Assembly (NCBI GenBank): GCA_932294295.1
Contig: OW028580.1
Span: 37,145,336-37,209,335, forward strand
DNA: 64,000 bases
Direction of reading: 5' to 3'
Source: Alitta virens
Taxonomy: Eukaryota; Annelida; Polychaeta; Phyllodocida; Nereididae
This document shows, piece after piece, positions 46,829-60,200 of this stretch. Position 1 is the stretch's first letter. The number at the start of each line of letters is the position of its first letter. Both the position numbers and the translations under genes were made by a program. Below the pieces are notes generated by a model. The model was not told the DNA's origin. It saw only the letters and a list, made by a program, of their open reading frames with translations, and ran no database searches.

Positions 46829-49800
46829 GTAAATATTCTTCAATTTTCATCACAACGTTTATTTCCAGTTATTCATTCATTCTATTTAATGTACATCATT
46901 CAGCTGTACTGTGATGCGTAATTAAATATAGGTTAAAAAATTGTTTCAGCACCTAGGAGTGGGTATATGTAAAGTAGATTCTGGTGCAAACTTTTTTCAC
47001 GGCATTGTACTCGTTGACTTGTTATACAGCAACAACTGACTACCCTATCCTCTCAATATGTCTATCCTGAATGACAGTTTACACAGTCGGCCTAACGCAT
47101 AAAAAATTACAGTACAAGCATACATGTACGAGTAGATCGCCACATAATATCCTGACAAAACTGCATCGTGACAGCTTCCTGGCAGTTATGGGAGAGCGGG
47201 GAACAGTGAGACTAGCCCCTAGTTTCAACACAGTCAAGGTTATAACATTGTCCTTTTGGGATTTATGCCAACATGAATTAAAAGCACGAGGAGTTTGAAA
47301 TTTCACTTTTTGGGTTAACACCAGGCAAAGTAATTTTCTTTTTTGCACGTGAGTTTTCAATCTTCTTCTCCAGTATTTGGAGATTATGAAATCATCCAAC
47401 AGTATACAAAACCTTGGAGAGTGGTATTTAATTCCAGATATTAATATATAGTGCGGTATCCATGTGGACCTCAGAAGAAGTTGACAAAGCAGGAGTGGGG
47501 CAGGGTGAGACAGTCAATTCAGTGTAAGGGAAATGAAAGCTGGATGTCGGTTACATGACAGACAGACAGACAGAATTATTTATTTTTCATCGCATACACC
47601 ATACATACCACACATATAACATTAACATACATACACATAGGTAAATCTAACTTTAAATTTAAAAAATAAAAAATAAAATAATAATGATTAAAAAAAAGAA
47701 ATAATGATAATAATAAAAAAAGAAAAATGAAAGATGAATGAATGAAAGGTTATGGATGAAAGGAGACTCATCAAGGAAAGAGGGTTTTGCCGCTAAAGAG
47801 GAGCCACCCCTGTGTTTTGTGGAAATAGCTGCAAAAAGATTAGTCAATAATTAACATAAAGCCACAAATAAGGATTAAAAAGGAAAAAAGGAAAAAATAA
47901 TAAGGCAGTGTTAGAAAATTTACTTCTAATACCTGTGGTAGAAGACTTGGCAGTAGATGAGTCTGACAACATGACATGTTGAATGGATGGTACCTTGTAC
48001 CCAGTGTCTATGCCATTTTTGTTGTACTATATATCAAACCATGTCTCACTCTACACTTCTACTTTGTCATTTAAGTTATTGACATATCTCAAGTTTATTA
48101 ACCCCAATGCTATATGCCAACGACACTCTGTTTACAGAACTTAATGAAATAATACAGGGTATTGCAGACTGTACAGATGAAATAATAATTGAAGATTAAA
48201 TCGTGATCTACATTTTTTTAATAATGCTTAAAAAACCAAAGCAATGATATTTGATAAAACCTCACTTATTATTCCCAGATGAAATTAAGGAATTTGACAA
48301 TAGATTTAACTTCTTAGATCTGATCATGCATGGATGAAAATTTAATCTGAATTATCCTATTCATGCGATTTCCAAATCTAAAACTTCAGGATTTATATCA
48401 AACTTAAGAGTGAACTTCCCTCGAATATGTTAATGTCTTGGCACCTTTGTGCTGATAATGTAGTGGCGCCTCAGTGACATGACAGTCGCTTGACTTGAAG
48501 CTGTCTTTAGGAAGATATGTGAACTTTTACCTTGACAGTTTTACATGATGTAATGATTGCACATCAAAGTTATTCACTTTCCCAAAACCACTGTTATTTA
48601 GCTGGACATTTGTCAAGTTTCTTTTAACAACTGTTAATTGTATATCCACCATGACCCATCAAATAGCACTGCAGGAAGCTGTCTACTGTAAACTGGTCAT
48701 TTTTGTTACATTTCATGCCACTAGGAATTTTATAAAATACCAGTAGAGGACAGCACCAGTCAGATTAATCTTATGATCTCATATGCTGCTGCAGATTTTC
48801 ATCTACCTTGCTGAAATGTTTGGATTTTTGTTAATTGTATGGTCAGTACCTGTTCTCACAGTCATTTATGTTACAGGTCTTTACACTAAGATTCTTAGGA
48901 TGTGAAATGTTTTTTTTTTCCTCCATTGACATCAGAAAAATATCTAAAATTTCTTGCATTATAGGCTGTAATAGATGATACAGAGAGACACCCAGGTGGA
49001 TATTGTGCAAATGTCATTTCTGTAACAAATCAAACACATCACTTCTGTTAAATTTGTATCTCTTGACACATTGTAACAGAATTTACCAATAGCATAACAC
49101 AATGACCTGAGGAGCTTAAGTTTATTTAGTGTGTCTATGCTAACTGTGTATATTATTTTTCAGTTCCATTCCTCAATTTGTTCAAAATATCTGAACAGTC
49201 GAAACATTTGAAAGTCCATAATGACGTTTAAGCTACTTTTTTAAGCCTCATTCTGTGACAAACAAATGTAGACTAATTTCCTTAACACTGCAAGTATTTC
49301 ACCAGTACCATGGCATGAGCTGTACCCCTTCTGACATAATCTGGACTGGCTGTCTGATTAAGTATAGGTAAATGAATACATTTTGTCCATTGACTGACCC
49401 AATTCTCTTGCAGACACAACTCAATGGTGTTTGAGGTTGAGATCAGGAGAGTGAGATCTCAGTATTGTTCTGCAGGAGATGGGCTGATCCTCTGAAGTTG
49501 ATTGTTGCTGCCATTAAACAGATTCTATGTTATCTCCTAATACCTGGGACAGGAACATTGATTTATCCCTGATGATAACTATCAGTAACTGCAGCCCTTA
49601 GTGCAACAGAGGACTGAACATGGTCCTGCAGGTCAAACTGCCTGTCTAAGTTAGGCATGATCAAGTTTAGTTTTCTTTTTTTGAACGCTAATTGGTCATT
49701 CATAATCATTGTCTCCGCATATCGCTGTGTGTCATCACCTCACAGCCCAGCTACCTAATTATGTACATTCTTTGCTCGTTTACTCATCTAAAGTAAATTA

Positions 49801-51295
49801 ATCAATTTTTCTTATATTCAATAGGCTGGCTCATGGTATTAAAGGTCTAACACAATGAAATTACAGAATAATTAGATGTTCATGTGGTGAGTTTACGCAA
49901 TTCTACATAGTTCATCTACCAATAATTTTGTTTAACTAGGTAAACTAGGTAAACTAGTGTAGAATGTCCATAATTAGGTTGCTGGGCTGTTAGGTGATGA
50001 CACACAGTGATATTGCCAAGCCAGTTTTTAAATACCTGCTCCTTCCACGCAAAATGCCAAGTGCTCAGCCTTTTGCTGGCTCACACGAGACAGCAGCATC
50101 CCATTCGCCCCGAACCACTAAAAGATAATCTGAACACAGCATTTGCCCAAAGTTCCTTCAATTGATCCTGAGGATTTGGTTCATCGGGGTAATCAATCAA
50201 GTCTTACTTGATGAGCAAACGATGACAAAGATGTTGCACCATTTAAATTGCATAATTAACAAAAAATATGAAATTATTTCAGCATTAATAATTTACATTC
50301 AAAATAAGGATTACAATTTTTTGGATGCTCAGTTTCTCATTGACATCTGTCATGATTATCATTTCCATAACAGAAAACTAATTTCTTACAGCATTATGGT
50401 TTCTCATCCTGAGCTGCTGGTTTTCATGAGCATTGTCCACCGAAAAGAGATGCATTAGAAAGGCCATTGATATTAAGCCGACTTTGATGGCATTATAGGA
50501 TGTATACTGCAATGTTTGGGGTGATTCCATTCACCAGTAACAATCATTTCTGCTACTATTGCATCTTAGATACATAATGAGGGCATTGAATATGCTTTGC
50601 CTTCAAACGAATAATTTACCAAATGTGAGTGAGACACCCACTGATGGTTTTAAACAAGATTCAATTGTACAAAGTTTAACAGGTGATGATGAGAATACAC
50701 AGGGTTAGACTTGTCACAGAAATGACAAAGCTCTGTAGAAACTTAAGAAAATACTGCCCATGGAAGACCCAAAACTAAACAAACCAACCACGGAAACAGT
50801 CCAGCAATTCATTTATTAACCATTTATTTGGTTGTTGTTATTTTTTTCCATCCTAGTTTTAAAGCTACTGTTTCTCATAAAGTCACAAACATACATGTGA
50901 CAAGTGACAAAGAAGTACATTGTTTTAATGCCACTTGGAGAGTACGCTGGAGTTCGAAAACTCAATTCCAGTGTGGTCTCTTCTAGATATCGTGCAAGAT
51001 GACACAAAGGTGATTTAACCAAAGAGAAACAGAGAGATATATAGAGATGGATGGATCACACACAATACTCTCTTGCACATACAGATCAGACATCTCACAG
51101 TTCTAAGTAATTAAAAGAAAAAATATAATTAAAAAAAAAAAAGCCCAAAAATGGTGAACTAGAAATTTATCACAATAAAAATCAAAACGAGACTATACGT
51201 GGGATCAGGTTCATCATGCTGTGTGTGCTGAAAGCATGATTTCCAAGCAGGATGTTTAAAAATGTAAAAAAAATGATAAACTGATTAGTCTGATC
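46829..51295. other. Unit B/C junction and upstream region of gene C
   Basis: Same content as 21454-25917: end of unit B, then the upstream part of unit C with a MITE at 49719-50013. No exon was recognised. Confidence 0.6.
49719..50013. mobile_element. Palindromic MITE upstream of gene C
   Basis: Same element and position as at 2426-2720. Confidence 0.8.
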
Positions 51296-54200
51296 ATGTT
51301 GGTTGTAGTCATGGCCCATGCACCATGGGGTGGAGACATGCTAAAATGGATCACCCTTCTTTGCTGCATGGTGAGCATATCTTCTGCCACAAATACAGGT
51401 GAGTCTTCCTTTATCAACAACAGTCCACCATAAACTCCGTTTTTATACTTATTTATCATTGAGATAATTCATATGGTATGAATTCAGCTGAACATTGATT
51501 ACATGTACATTTATTTTAAATTCATTTGAATCTGGTCTATCGACATAGGGCTCTTCCTTGTTTCTCTCATTTCGCTTTGTGAAAAATAAATGCGCAATTG
51601 TATTGTTCAGACAGAGATGCCTGTACGAGAGAGGTTCCCTAAAAATTGCTTATTTGTTACATCTGTGGCAATTAGCATTCTTGCACTGCATTTTTATAAA
51701 ATCTAAACTTTATTATTGAAATCATGTCAAAAACTTCATTATAAATCGAAATTGCTTGGGTGGGCTACAAGCGACAACATGCTTGTCTTCAAAATAATTT
51801 CATTGTCATTATAATATTTGTTTTATTTTTAAACTATATCGGGGAGAATTGTTACTTGAATAATGCAAAAATCCCTTACTTTTTGGTTCTCCATGCTAAG
51901 TGCCAAAGCAACGTTTCAGAAAGAGCGAAAGTGACGTCATGATAATGGAACGCTGCTAAATACACAATATTTGATAATTATATATATGAAACATATTTTA
52001 TATCTATCAGTGGTAGACGGAAGATACCTTGGATGTTACCTGGACAAACGGAACAGTCGTCTATTTGTAAAGAAGAAATACGAAGATAATCTCTCAGCAT
52101 ATAATTGTATCCAGTATTGTAAAGAACATAACTACCCTTACAGTGGAACTCAGGTGAGTTGAAGCTTGTTCACGCAGGTTAAATACACAATATTTGATGA
52201 GATGGAGACTGATGATAGTGAATCATTTATCATTTTAGAATGCACGTGAATGTTACTGTGGCCATGGCAGTTATGAGAAGCATGGTGAATGCATCACAAA
52301 CAGTAGCTGCACATGCAATGCCAGGTGTACTGGAGACCAGACTGAAATATGTGGGGGAGCATTTGCCATGTCAGTTTACAGTACAGGTGACTATCTCTCA
52401 TAATGAAATCAGCATTTTTCTTCCTACTCTCTGATAATTTAATAATAGCATTTAATGATTGACCCAGAGGTTGAAGACGTTAATTCATTGAAAGTGCATG
52501 ACTAGAAGTGTAGGGTGCTGATCATATGTGCAACCAGAGTTTGTTGGGATGTCTACATGTTGTGCAGTCACTGTATTACAGCCTGAATTGGGCACTAGAG
52601 CATGATTATCAACCTCATTCTGAAGTGCAAATCAATTCACAAGCTATTCATATATATTGCTAAATTATGCTCTCAAAATTTGGTATTCTAAGTAAAGTAG
52701 GGAGATCTCAATCCTGCACTTGTAGCAGCGCGTCACCAGTCTATATTCCATTGTGTTGATTTTGTGTCAGAGTACAACTGCCACTGCAAGGATGGAAATT
52801 CTTGTAACATAAGAACTGGTAGATGTCCAAGTAATGAATGTGCAGCTGGATGGCAAGGATCTACATGTAGTGAAGGTATATATTTACACATACTCTTTTT
52901 TAACAGAAGCTGTTTTCTTACTATACATGTATTTCACCAAGAACGTCATAATCTATTTACCCCTTAAAGTAGGGTATGTCAGTTTGCACAGATTAAATAT
53001 TGGGCCAATGTGATCAAGGTAAGAATTTGGTTTAAATAAAACTTTGTAGTGATTGAATATCTTTTAACATGGAGCTACTTTCTATCAGATGGTGAGTGAA
53101 GTATTTGAAATATTGAAATGAGAATGATGAACTGCTATTTTTTCGCTCAGAAAGGCAGTCTCATTTATAAATGATTTCACATTAAATCTGTCAGCATGAC
53201 TGCATTTTGCCGTACTCAATGCAGTCTATGTAACTTTATCCAATTAGACAATGTCATTCAGCTTGTGCTATATCCTTATTCAGAATGTGGCAGAGGAAAA
53301 TATGGAGAAAACTGCAGAGAAACATGTGATCAATGTTCAGAACAGGCATGTGATCGGTTCAATGGTCATTGCAACATAAGCTGTGCAGAAGGATGGAAGA
53401 ACTTTCCAAGTTGTGACCGAGGTAAGAATTTGGTGTACTTTTATTTGAATAAACGTTTGCGGAGATTGCATATCTTTCACCAATAAACTTTTTTATCAGA
53501 AGATGATTGAATTATCTTAAATATTGAAATGAGAATGATAAACTGCTATTGTTTTGTTCTCAGAATGTGATGACAAAAAGTTTGGCATGAAGTGTGCGAA
53601 AGTCTGCCATTGCCAAAATGGAGAAATCTGTGACAAGAGATATGGAAGCTGTCCTGGTGGAGTCTGCAGTCCTGGATATGATGTCACTCTTGATCCCTCT
53701 TGCCACAAAGGTGGGTGTGGGCAGAATGTGGTATTTAACACAACTAGCGGTGGTGTTAGTTTTCATTGTAAAAAAATTAAAAAATGATCAACAGGACTTA
53801 TGACAGTATTCAATGGTTATCTGTTGTAGTCTGCTAAAAATCTGATGTCTGCACCCAGTTTAGTTGATACACCTAGTTTAATGTCTAAAACCTGTCCATA
53901 AATCATTTCAGAATGTAAAACAGGGAAATTTGGCCTGAACTGTCAGTACAAATGCAGATGCAAGAACAGTGATGGATGTGATAAAGTCACAGGAGCTTGT
54001 GAGGACAACTTGTGCGCTCCTGGTTTTGATGGACCTCATGATGATCTTCCTTGTCAAACAGGTAAGATGTATTATGATTGAGATAGCAATGCACGTTCAG
54101 TCATCCAAATGTTTGACCATCCAAACATGCTTGGCTGGACATAGAATAAACTTTTGTATTCGGTTATCTGAATGTTTCCTTTTCCCGAACACAACGACAA

Positions 54201-57200
54201 TCTTCAGTCATAGGACAATTTGTTTAAGAAGGAGATGCAACCATTCAGTTATTGAATTATATTCATGTGATTAAGGGTTGAGAGACAGTATGTCTGCCTA
54301 TCTAAATTCTAATCCCCAGGAAATGAAATTGTCTTCAATTCATTGTGCATGGTAGTTGGGTGTTGACCCTTCATTTAATCAGAAGGTCACTTTTACAATT
54401 GTTTGGCAAAATGACACCTCAAGGTATTATAATAACATTACTGATGGTTGTAATAAATTGATAGTAAGCATTTTCATTATTGTTTAACAGAAATTTGATC
54501 CAGTCTATCAATTCAGTCACAAGTGAGTTTTTGTCATCAAATTTCTGTAGAATTGAAAGCAATAAATTGCTGGGTCTAAAACTAAACTCCCACTTCAGGC
54601 GAATTTGACTGATTTCTGATGTTTATCCCTCCAATAATTTTGTCATATCAATTTCCACAATTGATCTGAATTTACTCATTAAAATAGACAAAAGCTTTGG
54701 GAACCCAAGTTTTCATTTTAAGGTGAGACTTGACAGTACCATTATTCTGCAACTACGTGTATGTGTTGATTTCTTTAGCTCCATGATGCTGAGGAACTGT
54801 TTACAACTGGCCTGAAATAAAAAAATTTTCAGAATGCAAAAATGGCACATTTGGTCCTAACTGTGGAAAGCTATGTAATTGCCTGGATCCATCCCCTTGT
54901 AACAAGTCGAGCGGATTCTGCCCAAATGATCTATGCGCCCTAGGGATTGACAATTCTGACAAAACGTGTCAGACAAGTAGGAATGCTATTATACTTTATC
55001 ATAATTCAAATGGTTATATTAAATGATAATTTGTCTGATGAATGATTTGTTATTAGATTTATCTGCTTGAGTTATCGATGACTGATGAAGTTAATTGGAA
55101 ATTGGCCTGATAAAAATGAGAATTTCCTTGTTGAACAGGACATAAATAAATCCATTTACTTGAGTTATCGATGACTGATAAAGTTAATTGGAAATTGGCC
55201 TGATAAAAATGAGAATTTCCTCGTTGACCAGGACATAAATAAATCCATTTACTGAATGCTATCTATAGAAAAATAAAATGTATAATGAGGATTAGCTTTG
55301 CTTATGGTCATATATATATACAGTATGACTCATATGGAATTGTCCATGTTTCGGCGACATCACGGCAAAACACCCCGAATTGCCGCACAAGTCCGCGCAA
55401 TGCTGAAAGACATTCCTGACTAATTGGCTATAATTAATGTGCGGCTGGTGTTGGCTTGCAGCGGCTAGTCGCACCTCCTTGCCCCTTGTCACAGATATCA
55501 GCTTGGTGGGCTGCTGTGTGTGGTGGTCAGAGGTCCTTTGCCCTCATCAGCCGCATGTGTTTCTTATCTGTGTCAGATTTTCATTTTATCACATTCAGAT
55601 AATGCAGGGGTAAAATACATGAATTCACATATTTCAAGGGCTTATTTTACAGTATAATATTATTGGAGTTCTATTAAGCACAGAAATGTCACTGTACTAT
55701 ACATTCAGAAGATAAAGAGACATGAGGATGTCTCAAGCAGTAGAAGCTGTTTTTATAAAAAAAATTATTTATTTTATTATTATTATTTTTTCTATTGATT
55801 GAGACCTGTCATAGCAACAAAGAAAAATGAAAGGTATTTACATAGTTATAAACACTGTATATTGTGACATGCCTGAGCATGCAATTAAATTATTTGATCC
55901 TTTGGATCCTAGATCTAACTCGGACAAAAATGTGATTGTTTTCTTATACGGTCTCTGTGCCCCACTGAAGGACTTTATTTACTTTGAAAAACTGTGAGTT
56001 GGGAATATTAATTTCTTGTTAAAATTAATTATCTTCAGTTGTATTTTTGGTTATTTTAATGTTATCAAATTGTTAAGCTGTGTGCAGAACAATGACCAGT
56101 CAGAACTAATAACCCCCTCCTCCTGTCCACCCCCCATGGTTCTGCATGGGTGGCGGTCATATAAGTGATTGCTCCAGGCCAGATCAAAGAACATGCTAGT
56201 TAGTTACTCTGAGTCACAATAGTTGTTTTCTAATTGTCTTATTATACAACAATAACTGGGTTGCTTTAGTTTTCTAGATCAAGAACATATAAACCTTATT
56301 GCATCATGTTAGGTAGATCAAGTGATATGAAAAATGACAATGCAACTAAAAACGTATTGAATTTAAACAGTGCCCTGACATTTTTTAAATATTTCATGCA
56401 ATTTCAATTTATCTTATGGAGTTTTGGGTCACATATGATGTTCATTGCTGTATTTTCATTTGACAGTAGGCTATACTTATTAATGTTTCTCCATAAATTT
56501 CACATTTCCGAAATAATCCTCAAAAATCTGATTCACATTCCTGAAATATTGTTTAATATTATAAAAACGACTGACTGACTGATTTAGCTGTCTGCTGGAT
56601 TAATAATGCTTGCACAGATTATTGAATATGGGCTTGATGCAGTGAATATTATGACTGACTGACTGACGTATTAATAATGCCAGCACAGATTATTATGACT
56701 GACTGACTGAGGTCAGTATTACCCTGGTATTACTGACAGACTGTCAGTCAGCCTCTATTAGTGATGGGGAGGGGGTGCTACACCCCCTGATTAGGGCAAA
56801 CTATTTCTAGGTCATTTTGCACTTCCTTGTAAACATAACTAGTACTCATGGATTTACCATTAAATGGATGCCATGGGGATTATAGTAATCAGCCATATTG
56901 TGTCACTGAATCTCAAATGAAGAAACCCAAGTATGTAGAGATTCAGAAAAAGTGTTTTTTTTTTGTTTGAAATAGTATAGTGTGTCATAGGTCACAGCAA
57001 GTTGGCTGCTTGTTCAACAATAGTTCCTCGATCTCATGCCTAAAAGTTGGGTGATTGATTGATTGATTGCTTGCTTGAATGCATAAAACAGGTGTCAATT
57101 GCTTGTCACGTGCTGTACATGACAAACTCACACCCCTATTATTCATTCATTTATTCATTCATTCAGGTAGTATCTTTAGCCAGTATATAGTCAGTTGAGC

Positions 57201-60200
57201 CGTGGAGCCAATTTAAAAATTTAATATTGGTTGCTGGTCAGCTGGTCAGTCACAAAATTAGTCAGTCAGTCACTGACCACTGACCTACATATCGATATGT
57301 GGGTCAGTGCTCCTGTCCCAGGGCTCCTGTTTATCTGTGTCTTTGCCGTTGCAAGAGCAACCATTTGTCAAGGCTCTGTGATACAATATATGGTAAATAT
57401 AGTTGAATTAATTATAAATAAATTACCTTTAAAATAATTTCAACTTAGCACCATCATTTACAGTAAGACTAATATATATGCTTTTTTTTACCTTTGTAAA
57501 GTTACATTGTATCAATTTTTAACATTATTTGTATATTATGTTGCAAACTATCTACCTATCTATCTAGCTATCTAGCTAGCTATTTATCTACCTAACTACC
57601 TATCTATCTATCATTATATCCATCTATCTACTTATCTATATATCTACCTGTCTATCTTACTATCTACCTATCTATCTATCTAACTACCTAACTATCTATC
57701 TACCTAACTATCTATCTATATATCCATCTATCTATCTATCTACCTAACTACCTATCTATTTATCTATCTATCTATCTAACTACCTACCTTACTACCTATC
57801 TATCTATATATATATCTATCTATCTATCTATCTATCTAGCAATGAAAAAAAGTCGATCTATCTATCTATCTATCTACCTAACTACCTATCTATTTATCTA
57901 TCTATCTATCTAACTACCTACCTAACTACCTATCTATATATCTATATATCTATCTATCTATCTATCTAGCTATCTAGCAATAAAAAGAAGTCAAAGTAGC
58001 CTTCATACAGAACAGAATGCAGACAGGTCCGAAATTGTGTAGTTAAATGTAAATAAATTTAGATATCTCATGTAACCGTCTTGTAAATGAACACCAAGAG
58101 TCGGTTGTCTTTCCAAGTTCAATCGTTTATTCAATAACAGCAGTAACAGCAGTAACCACATTAATAGCAGTAACCACATTAATAGCAATAACCACATTAA
58201 TAGCAGTAACCACATTAATAGCAGTAACCACATTAATAGCAGTAACCACATTAATAGCAGTAACCATTAATAGCAGTAACCATTAATAGCAGTAACCACA
58301 TTAATAGCAGTAACCGCATTAATAGCAGTAACCACATTAATAGCAGTAACCACATTAATAGCAGTAACCACATTAATAGCAGTAACCACATTAATAGCAG
58401 TAACCCTGTAAAATATATAACAATAATTAGATACTGTACACGATTATCACACATTGCAGTTATTATACATAGGATATAGTATATATTGTCTTTATATGAA
58501 TATGATGAATTAATACATCCTGTATGATGAAATAATATTATATGCATCACCTATAATCTATATTGCATAAGATTATATACAGCATATAAATGAGAACTCG
58601 AATACAGATATATACATTTACATTGACACAGCATGTTTAAATGATTAACTAAACACATATTCTAGTTGGGGTTACCATAAATGTATACTTCTACTGACGC
58701 TCTGGGCAATAGGCACACTCTAGGCACTTCTCTAACTGAATAGTGAAATGAAATGAAAATAATAATTAATAGCCTAAATCAATAATTATACCATATCACT
58801 CAGGATCTACTGATCACATTGCAATGAAATTAACATGGTCTTAATCAAGAAGAAGAGGGCTACCCAATGCAAATTGAGTCACGTTGTTCAAATGAAGATG
58901 GAGAAAAGTTATTGTTGTCACTCAAGACTGGTAGATCATGTGTCTTTTATCATACTACAAAAGGATTTCAGGGTATCAGTTTCCACCCCCTCCGCGCAAT
59001 TAAATGCTGATGATATCTATATACCCCCATGATAAGTAACAAGTGCTCTTAAAGGGACCAAGGATTTGATGAGGTTAAAAGGGATAAAAGAAATATCGAG
59101 TAAAACCCTGACACTCCCCGCAGGTCGGCAAAAGTCCGAGAGAGGCTCTTGAAAGCAATTAGCCATGCCATTGGGCATACGCACAACGCCCCACTACAAT
59201 CCTTGACATCAGTATGCTATAAAACGGACCCAGTCCCGGACTCAAGGGCCCGATCACAGGCGCCGTCCAGCAGGCGTTATCAAGACATAGAATAAAGATG
59301 TGGCCCGATGCAGGTTCCGGTGCCGGTCCCGGTCCCGGACTTGGTCAGGGACTCAGCAAGGACTCCGCCATGGATAACTGCACATGTAAGGTTGACCTTG
59401 GAATTGAGCCAAATAATCCAGCCTCTCCATCTCCCCCCCCCCCCCAAATTAATTCTGTAGCAAAGAATGGGCACTCATAAACTGTTAAGTTCTGACTTTT
59501 TAAACCCTAATATTTATTCATCAAAATATCACGAGATCACTTAGCGAATGATCAAGCATGTGTAAGAAACATAGAAAGGTAAGTTAAAACTGTTTTAGGA
59601 ATTCTGGATTACTGTACTTCTTTCATGTAGTCTCAAACGACCTGAAATCCCATTACTTCAATTTATTTAGCAAAAGGCATACACATCGACACGTAAAACC
59701 CTTTATCACGCCTTGTGTGGCCCGGATCCAGCCCTGACTCTACGGGGGGCCAAAAGCATGACTGTTAGATGCCCCTTTGGTCATTTTATGGCCTGTGATT
59801 AAGGTTTGGTAACTGCATCTACAATCTGCAGTGAAGGATGTATATACTTGTCAGATACAATTATTAGGTACACTCCTCATTACACTTGCCTAAAGCAAAG
59901 GATGAATACACTGGTCAGGCACAATTATTAGGTACACTCCTCATTACACTTGCCCTAGGCAAAGGATGTACCAGAATTATATGTTAGGTACATTGATTGT
60001 GTACACTCTTCATTACACTTGCCTTGAGCAAAGGATGTATATGCTTGTCAGATACAATTATTAGGTACACTCCTCATTACAATTGCCTTTGCTATATATA
60101 TATACATGTCTGATACAATTATTATATACACTCTTCATTACACTTGCCTTAAGCGTTTTTGTCTGCTCTAGCAAAGGCTTAGCCTTTTTACACTTTGCTT

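Larger units (their letters stand above)
21919..47293 (+). repeat. Tandem receptor-gene unit B (about 25.4 kb, diverged)
   Basis: Same unit as A with the same gene order, but longer. It contains 1416 bases with two WSC exons that A and C lack, a 1091-base internal duplication adding an EGF exon, a private ~2.8 kb insertion at about 35217-38032, and a longer form of the TIR element at 41350. It lacks the 18-base minisatellite block of A and C. Single-base differences from A are frequent in its introns, while its last few kb are close to A. Confidence 0.93.
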
